Shown here piece after piece: positions 12,537-17,918 of a stretch of 17,918 nucleotides of DNA; the first letter of the stretch is position 1, and each line of letters starts with the position of its first letter. The notes below the pieces were generated by a model. The model was not told where the DNA came from. It did no database searches and saw only the letters and a program-made list of their open reading frames with translations. Source of the DNA: BS750m-G62 sp964577175 (lineage in GTDB: Bacteria > Planctomycetota > Phycisphaerae > FEN-1346). Both the position numbers and the translations under genes were made by a program. Location of the stretch: NCBI GenBank assembly GCA_964577175.1, contig CAZNYC010000086.1:1-17918 (forward strand), read 5' to 3'.

Positions 12537-14351
12537 ATGGCCGACCCGAACACATCCAGCGAAGCGGACACAAACGCGCGGCCGGGGGACCTGGCGGCTG
12601 CCATTTCCCGCGACCTCCTGCCGTTCGTCACAAATCCCGCCCAGTACGTGGGCGGTGAGGTGAACGCCGCCCGCAAGGACTGGCACGCGGCCGCGGTGCG
12701 CCTGTGCCTCGCGTTCCCGGACACCTACGCCATCGGCATGAGCCACCTGGGGTCGGCGATCGTGTACGGCATCGTCAACCGTCGGGCCGATGCGATGTGC
12801 GACCGCACGTACGCGCCGTGGACGGATGCGGCCGCACGTATGGGCGCCCTCGGCCTGCCGCTGTTCGCGTGGGAATCGCGCCGCCCGGTGCGGGACTTCG
12901 ATCTCCTCGGGTTTTCGCTCCAGTACGAGATGCTCGCGACGAACGTCTTGGCGATGCTCGACCTCGCGGGCATCCCGCTCCTGGCCGAGGAGCGGACCGA
13001 GGACGACCCCCTTGTCCTGGGGGGCGGGCCCGGCACGAACAACCCGGAACTGATGGCCCCGTTCTTCGACCTGATGCTCCTGGGCGACGCCGAGGCCGCC
13101 CTGCCCCCGTTCCTCGACCGCTGCGCGGCCCTGAAGGCGGCCGGTGCGCCGCGGGGCGAGACGATCCTTGCGCTGGCGCGCGAATTGGACTTCGTCTACG
13201 CCCCCGCCCTCTGGACGCCGCGGTGGCACGAGGACGGTCGCCTGGCGGCCATCGAACCGGCCGCCGACGGGCTGCCCGAAACGATCCGCGCCGCGCGGGT
13301 GCCGGACCTGGAATCCGCGCCCTTCCCCACGGCCCCGGTCGTGCCGGAGGCCGAGACGGTCCACGACCGCCTGACGATCGAGATCATGCGCGGCTGCCCG
13401 CGCCGGTGCCGCTTCTGCGAGGCCGGCCGCACGAAGGGGCCCGTCCGCCGGCGGAGCCCGGAGACGATTCTCCGCCTCGCGCGCGAGGCGTACGCCCGCA
13501 CGGGGTACGACGAGATTTCGCTCGCCAGCCTCTCGCCGTCGGACCACCCGGACCTGAAGGCGATCCTGACGACCCTGGACGCCGCGTTCGCCCCCCTGGG
13601 CGTCAGCCTCAGCCTGCCGAGCCTCCGGACGAACGACCAACTCGAACTCGTGCCGCGCCTCCTCGGCAGCGTCCGAAAGAGCGGCCTGACGATGGTCCCC
13701 GAGGCCGGCCTGCCGCGCCTGAGGCGCGTCATCGGCAAGAACATCCAGGACGCGCACCTCTTCGACGGCGCCCGCGAGGCGTGGTCGCGCGGATGGAACC
13801 TCATCAAACTCTACTTCATGATCGGTCTGCCCACCGAGACCGACGAGGACCTGGAGGCGGTCGGCCACCTCGCCCGCAAGGTCAGCAACCTGAAGCGCGA
13901 TGTGGCCAAAGGCCCCGGCAAGGTGAACGTGGCCGTCGCGAACTTCGTCCCGAAACCGCACACGCCCTTCCAGTTCCACCCGATGGCCGGCCGCGAGTAC
14001 CTGCACGAGGCCCGCAAGCGGCTGTACGACGTGCTGAAGGGGAAGCGCCTGAGCGTCCGCATCCACAACCTGGACCGGAGCCTGCTGGAGGGGGCGCTGG
14101 CGCGCGGCGACCGGCGCGTGGGACGGGCCGTCCTGGAGGCGTACCGCGCCGGCGCCCGGTTCGACGCGTGGGACGAATCGTTCCGCCCGGAGGCGTGGCA
14201 GGAAGGCTTCGAGGCGGCCGGCATCGACCCCGCCTTCTACGCCCACCGCGGGCGCCAGCGCCACGAGGTTCTGCCCTGGGACCACATCGACGTCGGCACC
14301 GACCGCGACGCGCTGTGGCAGGAGTACGAGCAGGCCCTGGACGAGGCGTAG
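12537..14351 (+). CDS. Radical SAM protein with B12-binding-like N-terminus (TIGR03960-type)
   Basis: The 604-residue protein begins with a region resembling cobalamin-binding radical SAM proteins (about 50-260: LCLAFPDTYAIGMSHLG, FSLQYEM, LVLGGGPGTNNPE). A radical SAM core follows, with the 4Fe-4S motif C287-x3-C291-x2-C294 (CPRRCRFC). LIKLYFMIGLPTETDED at about 420 and PHTPFQ near 480 are typical of this family. Length agrees with TIGR03960 proteins, whose substrate is unknown. They are often encoded near, or fused to, a DUF2344 radical-SAM-linked protein, which is not seen in this window. The ATG at 12537 has no Shine-Dalgarno sequence, but a promoter ends ten bases before it, so leaderless translation is likely. 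The gene is divergent from tRNA-Pro. Confidence 0.9.
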   Translation: MADPNTSSEADTNARPGDLAAAISRDLLPFVTNPAQYVGGEVNAARKDWHAAAVRLCLAFPDTYAIGMSHLGSAIVYGIVNRRADAMCDRTYAPWTDAAARMGALGLPLFAWESRRPVRDFDLLGFSLQYEMLATNVLAMLDLAGIPLLAEERTEDDPLVLGGGPGTNNPELMAPFFDLMLLGDAEAALPPFLDRCAALKAAGAPRGETILALARELDFVYAPALWTPRWHEDGRLAAIEPAADGLPETIRAARVPDLESAPFPTAPVVPEAETVHDRLTIEIMRGCPRRCRFCEAGRTKGPVRRRSPETILRLAREAYARTGYDEISLASLSPSDHPDLKAILTTLDAAFAPLGVSLSLPSLRTNDQLELVPRLLGSVRKSGLTMVPEAGLPRLRRVIGKNIQDAHLFDGAREAWSRGWNLIKLYFMIGLPTETDEDLEAVGHLARKVSNLKRDVAKGPGKVNVAVANFVPKPHTPFQFHPMAGREYLHEARKRLYDVLKGKRLSVRIHNLDRSLLEGALARGDRRVGRAVLEAYRAGARFDAWDESFRPEAWQEGFEAAGIDPAFYAHRGRQRHEVLPWDHIDVGTDRDALWQEYEQALDEA

Positions 14352-14596
14352 GGTACACCCCCTCCCTTGATGGGCGAGGAATGGCTTGTGCTTCGCAGTG
14401 GAGCGCTGCTCCGCAGAGTGGCAGGCGAGGGCGGTGACGATCCGGGTTACGACGTAACGCAGTGACGGAGTAACGAAGGCGCGGCTCCGCACCTGCCGCG
14501 CAGCGCTCATGGGCGCGCGGTGGGTGCTCCCCGCGCCGCTCGGGACAGGCTCCGACCCGCCGCGCATGAGTTAGCGTTGTAGGGCTAACGCCCGCC

Positions 14597-14614
14597 TTTC
14601 GCCGATCGGCGAAA
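14597..14614. promoter_or_regulatory. 18-bp perfect palindrome upstream of the ppdK promoter
   Basis: TTTCGCCGA is followed directly by its complement TCGGCGAAA. It ends four bases before the -35 box and is centred near -48 relative to the predicted transcript start. That position suits a dimeric regulator, probably an activator. The regulator is unknown. Confidence 0.55.
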
Positions 14615-14618
14615 ACAG

Positions 14619-14647
14619 TTGACGGCGCGGCGGGGGCCGGATATAAG
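14619..14647 (+). promoter_or_regulatory. Sigma70-like promoter of ppdK
   Basis: TTGACG (14619-14624), a 17-nt spacer, and TATAAG (14642-14647) are each one base from consensus. It is the strongest promoter match on the plus strand of the window. The transcript would begin near 14654. Confidence 0.8.
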
Positions 14648-14666
14648 AGAGGTTCTTTAGACCCCA

Positions 14667-14684
14667 CCCCGCCGCGCGGCGGGG
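14667..14684 (+). promoter_or_regulatory. GC hairpin in the ppdK leader
   Basis: CCCCGCCGC followed by GCGGCGGGG is a perfect palindrome about 13 nt after the predicted transcript start. In RNA it could form a stable stem near the 5' end. It lies well upstream of the ribosome site, so it is more likely to affect stability than initiation. Confidence 0.4.
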
Positions 14685-14758
14685 ACCGTGACGTGTTTCG
14701 GCCGTCCCGCGTGGGACCGCATCCCCACCGAGCACCAGACGCATAGGAGAGTCGAACG

Positions 14759-17479
14759 ATGGCGAAGAGTAAGAAGCATGTCTATTTCTTCGGCGGCGGA
14801 AAGACCGAAGGCAAGACCGCGATGAAGCAACTCCTCGGCGGCAAGGGCGCCAACCTCGCCGAGATGGCCAACATCGGCCTGCCCGTCCCGCCCGGCTTCA
14901 CCATTACCACCGAAGTCTGCCAGTACTACAGCGAACACGACGGCGCCTACCCCCAGGGCCTGAAGAAGCAGGTCGAGACGAACCTCGAAAAACTCGAGAA
15001 GGCCACCGGCAAGACCTTCGGCAGGGGCGAGAACCCCCTGCTCGTCTCGGTCCGCAGCGGGGCGGCCGTCTCCATGCCCGGCATGATGGACACCGTCCTG
15101 AACCTGGGGCTGAACGAGGAGACCCTCCCCGCCCTGATCAAACTCACGGGCAACGAGCGCTTCGCGTGGGACGCCTACCGCCGGTTCATGCAGATGTTCG
15201 GCGACGTCGTCCTCGGCATGGAGCACGAGCACTTCGAGGACGCGCTCCAGAAGGTCAAGGACAAGCGCGGCGCCGAACTCGACACGGACCTCGACGTCGA
15301 CGGCCTCAAGGAAGTCTGCGACGAGTACAAGAAGGTGTACAAGAAAGACAACAAGACCTTCCCGCAGGACGCCCGCGAGCAACTCTGGGACTCCATCGCC
15401 GCCGTCTTCGGTTCCTGGGACAACCCCCGCGCCATCAAGTACCGCCAGATCAACGACATCCGCGGCCTCAAGGGCACGGCCGTCAACGTCCAGACGATGG
15501 TCTTCGGCAACATGGGCGACGACTCCGGCACGGGCGTGGCCTTTACGCGCGACCCCGCCACCGGCAAGGACGTCTTTTACGGCGAGTTCCTCATGAACGC
15601 CCAGGGCGAGGACGTCGTGGCCGGCATCCGGACGCCCAAGCCCATCAAGGAACTCCAGAAGATCAACCGCAAGGCGTACAAGGAACTGACCGACATCCGC
15701 GACCGGCTCGAACAGCACTACCGCGACATGCAGGACGTGGAGTTCACGATCGAGCGCGGCACGCTGTGGATGCTCCAGACGCGGACGGGCAAACGCACCG
15801 CCGCCGCCGCCGTCAAAATCGCCGCCGACATGGCCAAGGAAGGCCTCATCGAAGAGAAGGAGGCCGTCCTCCGCATCGATCCGAAGGCGATCGACCAGTT
15901 GCTCCATCCCTGGTTCGATCCCGACGCCGTCAAGGACGCCGACGCCATCGCCAAGGGCCTGCCAGCCAGTCCCGGCGCGGCGACCGGCCAACTCGTCTTC
16001 ACGGCCGACGACGCCGAGGCGTGGTACGAGGACGGTAAGCCCGTGGTGCTCGCGCGCATCGAGACCTCGCCGGAGGACGTCGGCGGCATGCACGCCGCCC
16101 AGGGCATCCTGACGACCCGAGGCGGCATGACCAGCCACGCCGCCGTCGTCGCCCGCGGCATGGGCAAGTGCTGCGTAGCCGGCTGCGGCGACGCCTCCAT
16201 CGACTACAAAACGGGGACCCTGACCGCCGGCGGCAAGACCCTCAAGGAGGGCGACTGGATCAGCCTCAACGGCTCCACCGGCCAGGTGTACGGCGAGAAG
16301 TTGCCCACCGTCGAGCCGAAACTGACCGGCCCCTTCGCCCAGATCATGAAATGGGCCGACGCCTACCGCACCCTCGGCGTCCGCACCAACGCCGACACGC
16401 CCAAGGATACCGCCACGGCCGTCGACTTCGGCGCCGAGGGCATCGGCCTGACGCGGACCGAGCACATGTTCTTCGAGGGCGACCGCATCGTCGCCATGCG
16501 CGAGATGATCCTTGCCGACGACGAGGATGGGCGCAAAAAGGCCCTCGCGAAACTCCAGCCCCTCCAGCACGAGGACTTCGTGGGCATCTTCAAGGCCCTG
16601 AAAGGCCGGCCGGCCACCATCCGCCTGCTCGACCCGCCGCTGCACGAGTTCGTGCCGCACGATAAGCAAGGCCAGAAGGAAATGGCCGACCACCTCGGCG
16701 TGTCCGTCGAGAAGATCCGCCGGACGGTCGATTCCCTGCACGAGTTCAACCCGATGCTCGGCCACCGCGGGTGCCGCCTCGGCGTCATCTATCCCGAGAT
16801 CACCCGCATGCAGGCCCGGGCCATCTTCGAGGCCGCCTGGGAGGTCAAAGGCGCCAAGCCCGAGATCATGGTGCCCCTCGTCGGCCACGTGAAGGAACTG
16901 GCGAACCAGAAGCAGGTCATCCTGGAAGCCCTCGATGAGGTTCGCAAGGAGAAGAAGGGCGGGAAGATCCCGTTCGAATACAAGATCGGCACGATGATCG
17001 AGGTGCCCCGCGGCGCCCTGACCGCCGACGAAATCGCCGAGGAGGCCGAGTTCTTCTCCTTCGGCACGAACGACCTCACGCAGATGGGGTGCGGCTTCAG
17101 CCGCGACGATGCCGGCAAGTTCCTCCAGCCGTACGTGGAGGAGTACGGCATCTTCGATGCCGACCCGTTCCAGTCGCTCGACACCGACGGCGTGGGGCAA
17201 CTCGTCGAGATCGCCGTCCGGAAGGGGCGGAAGGCCCGGAAGGACATCAAACTGGGCATCTGCGGCGAACACGGGGGCGACCCGGCCAGCATCGATTTCT
17301 GCCACGAGGTCGGGCTCGATTACGTCTCGTGCTCGCCCTACCGCGTGCCGATCGCTCGCCTCGCCGCCGCCCAGGCCGCCATCAAACATGGCGACGCGCC
17401 GAAGCAGAAGGGCGGCAAGAAGGGCAAGAAGTCCAAGTCCAAAGGCACGAAGAAGGGCGGGAAGAAGTCCAGGAAGTAA
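14759..17479 (+). CDS. ppdK: Pyruvate, phosphate dikinase
   Basis: The 906-residue enzyme interconverts pyruvate, ATP and phosphate with phosphoenolpyruvate, AMP and pyrophosphate in the cytoplasm. It can serve gluconeogenesis or pyrophosphate-linked glycolysis. The nucleotide-binding part (about 1-340) includes GGKGANLAEM and SVRSGAAVSMPGMMDTVLNLG. The central phosphohistidine domain has TTRGGMTSHAAVV with catalytic His460. The C-terminal PEP-binding barrel (about 530-880) has GLTRTEHMF, FGTNDLTQM and GICGEHGGDP with Cys835. These match His455 and Cys831 of the Clostridium symbiosum enzyme. AGGAGAG precedes the ATG. Unusual is a tail (about 881-906) with 13 lysines in 26 residues beyond the normal end. 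The gene is monocistronic with its own promoter, and a strong hairpin follows 33 nt after the stop. Confidence 0.97.
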   Translation: MAKSKKHVYFFGGGKTEGKTAMKQLLGGKGANLAEMANIGLPVPPGFTITTEVCQYYSEHDGAYPQGLKKQVETNLEKLEKATGKTFGRGENPLLVSVRSGAAVSMPGMMDTVLNLGLNEETLPALIKLTGNERFAWDAYRRFMQMFGDVVLGMEHEHFEDALQKVKDKRGAELDTDLDVDGLKEVCDEYKKVYKKDNKTFPQDAREQLWDSIAAVFGSWDNPRAIKYRQINDIRGLKGTAVNVQTMVFGNMGDDSGTGVAFTRDPATGKDVFYGEFLMNAQGEDVVAGIRTPKPIKELQKINRKAYKELTDIRDRLEQHYRDMQDVEFTIERGTLWMLQTRTGKRTAAAAVKIAADMAKEGLIEEKEAVLRIDPKAIDQLLHPWFDPDAVKDADAIAKGLPASPGAATGQLVFTADDAEAWYEDGKPVVLARIETSPEDVGGMHAAQGILTTRGGMTSHAAVVARGMGKCCVAGCGDASIDYKTGTLTAGGKTLKEGDWISLNGSTGQVYGEKLPTVEPKLTGPFAQIMKWADAYRTLGVRTNADTPKDTATAVDFGAEGIGLTRTEHMFFEGDRIVAMREMILADDEDGRKKALAKLQPLQHEDFVGIFKALKGRPATIRLLDPPLHEFVPHDKQGQKEMADHLGVSVEKIRRTVDSLHEFNPMLGHRGCRLGVIYPEITRMQARAIFEAAWEVKGAKPEIMVPLVGHVKELANQKQVILEALDEVRKEKKGGKIPFEYKIGTMIEVPRGALTADEIAEEAEFFSFGTNDLTQMGCGFSRDDAGKFLQPYVEEYGIFDADPFQSLDTDGVGQLVEIAVRKGRKARKDIKLGICGEHGGDPASIDFCHEVGLDYVSCSPYRVPIARLAAAQAAIKHGDAPKQKGGKKGKKSKSKGTKKGGKKSRK

Positions 17480-17512
17480 CCCCCCCTGCCCTGACGAATG
17501 GATGTGATTCCC

Positions 17513-17540
17513 GCGCGGTGGCCCTCCCCGGCCACCGCGC
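17513..17540 (+). terminator. Hairpin after ppdK, family-1 relative
   Basis: Arms GCGCGGTGGCC and GGCCACCGCGC pair perfectly over 11 bp around CTCCCC. Relative to copy 5, GT in the left arm has become CC and AC in the right arm has become GG, with the CTCC loop start kept. It lies 33 nt past the ppdK stop codon. There is no T-tract, so if it ends transcription it does so as a U-less hairpin; mRNA 3'-end protection is equally possible. Confidence 0.55.
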
Positions 17541-17674
17541 TGTGCTTCAGCCACCGTAGCGCGGCGTGCCGTGGCATTTCCGCTGTCACCCTGAGCGAGC
17601 GAAACGGAGTCGGACGGCGGGTTCGCTGCGTTTGTGTGGCCCGGTTGGCTTGTCCAAGGGGGTTGATCGGCTCT

Positions 17675-17697
17675 CCCGGCCGGACGAGCCGGCCGGG
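17675..17697. repeat. Palindrome CCCGGCCGG-ACGAG-CCGGCCGGG
   Basis: Nine perfect pairs surround a 5-nt loop. The flank GGGCCACA also occurs next to a shortened version at 9555-9573 and, inverted, as TGTGGCCCGG near 17635. This suggests a third small repeat family. Confidence 0.55.
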
Positions 17698-17715
17698 CCA
17701 CATGGCGGGATCGGC

Positions 17716-17744
17716 GCACGGCCGGGCAAGGCCGGCCGTGGCAC
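17716..17744 (-). repeat. Family-2 palindrome, copy 3
   Basis: On the minus strand it equals family-2 copy 1 (7908-7936) except for two loop bases (TTGC in place of TTAT). Its presence 10 kb away in inverse orientation shows that the unit is dispersed and not tandem. Confidence 0.75.
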
Positions 17745-17918
17745 GTGGCGCATCGGCACGGGCGTCGTTCGAGCCCGCGGCGGAAGCAGCGGGTTATGCT
17801 CCTCCGGCATGGCACGTGCCACGGCAGATGGAGATGACCGACCGCTCCCCCGGCGGGCTCAAACGGCGTGGTGCGATCGATACTCTGAGAAAACGCCTTG
17901 GCGCGCACCCCCCGAAAA

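Larger units (their letters stand above)
14352..14758. other. Intergenic region and leader upstream of ppdK
   Basis: The first half holds degenerate GC-rich palindrome-like pieces, such as 14480-14502 and 14515-14537, that look like decayed family-1 copies. The second half holds the ppdK control region: an 18-bp palindrome, a good promoter, and a leader of about 105 nt with a perfect 18-bp palindrome at 14667-14684. No coding frame is credible. Confidence 0.6.
17480..17918. other. Gene-free repeat-rich end of the window
   Basis: No credible coding frame is seen. The stretch contains a strong hairpin after ppdK (17513-17540), a family-3-type palindrome (17675-17697), an inverted family-2 copy (17716-17744) and a partial family-2 piece GTGCCACGG at 17816-17824. 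It also contains CACCCTGAGCGAGCGAAACG (near 17587), which resembles intergenic strings seen in other environmental genomes. Confidence 0.6.

Noticed and set aside
14400..14537. Possible small RNA or coding region upstream of ppdK
   Set aside because: Only degenerate GC palindromes are visible; no promoter or consistent fold was found in this part.
12453..14567. 704-residue open frame on the minus strand opposite the radical SAM gene
   Set aside because: Same cause: a compositional shadow of a well-supported gene.
139..17744. CRISPR array
   Set aside because: The repeats are dispersed, palindromic and irregularly spaced, with no unique spacers of constant length and no cas gene.
14657..17908. 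1083-residue open frame on the minus strand opposite ppdK
   Set aside because: It is a mirror of the highly GC3-biased ppdK gene, runs through intergenic repeats and shows no domain.

Overview
The window is about 18 kb of very GC-rich bacterial chromosome. Ten protein genes and one tRNA are well supported, and they are separated by intergenic stretches full of short GC-rich palindromes. The gene set suggests a Planctomycetota-like (Phycisphaerae-type) environmental bacterium: an EAL-HDOD signalling protein, an ExeA-type ATPase with a GspB-like partner, a large beta-helix lipoprotein, a Ycf46-type AAA+ ATPase, a TIGR03960-type radical SAM protein and pyruvate phosphate dikinase. That placement is an inference from gene content and repeat style, because no rRNA or marker protein is present. 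There is no phage, transposase, CRISPR or toxin gene, so this looks like ordinary chromosome.

Layout. Positions 1-341 are non-coding and hold a heptameric ATGACGA-type repeat and a palindrome. An EAL-HDOD protein (342-1586, minus) follows, then a TrmO/TsaA-like protein (1982-2493, minus) that appears frameshifted near its start. The latter shares a 155-bp divergent promoter region with a 966-residue lipoprotein (2649-5549, plus) carrying a DUF1565-like N-terminus, an FN3-like module and a right-handed beta-helix. A convergent gap of about 300 bp leads to the overlapping exeA-like and gspB-like pair (7699-5844, minus). Next is a two-gene minus-strand unit, a DksA/TraR-type zinc finger protein (9276-8854) followed by a DUF72 protein (8807-8052). 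dtd (9666-10103, plus) converges on a Ycf46-like AAA+ ATPase (11705-10206, minus). Upstream of that ATPase in the same direction are a small beta-carbonic-anhydrase-like protein (12266-11874) and tRNA-Pro(TGG) (12432-12355). The tRNA is divergent from a radical SAM protein (12537-14351, plus), and pyruvate phosphate dikinase (14759-17479, plus) closes the coding part.

Regulation. Four sigma70-like promoters with 17-nt spacers can be read, ahead of the trmO-like gene, tRNA-Pro, the radical SAM gene and ppdK, plus a weaker one ahead of the lipoprotein gene. The radical SAM promoter puts the transcript start almost on the ATG, which suggests a leaderless mRNA. A perfect 18-bp palindrome lies just upstream of the ppdK -35 box.

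The most notable signals are two families of dispersed intergenic palindromes whose arms vary in a compensatory way, the co-oriented Ycf46-like ATPase and carbonic-anhydrase-like protein, the apparent frameshift in the trmO-like gene, and a lysine-rich tail on PPDK. I see no clear new multi-gene system; the palindrome families and the Ycf46/carbonic anhydrase pairing are the best leads.
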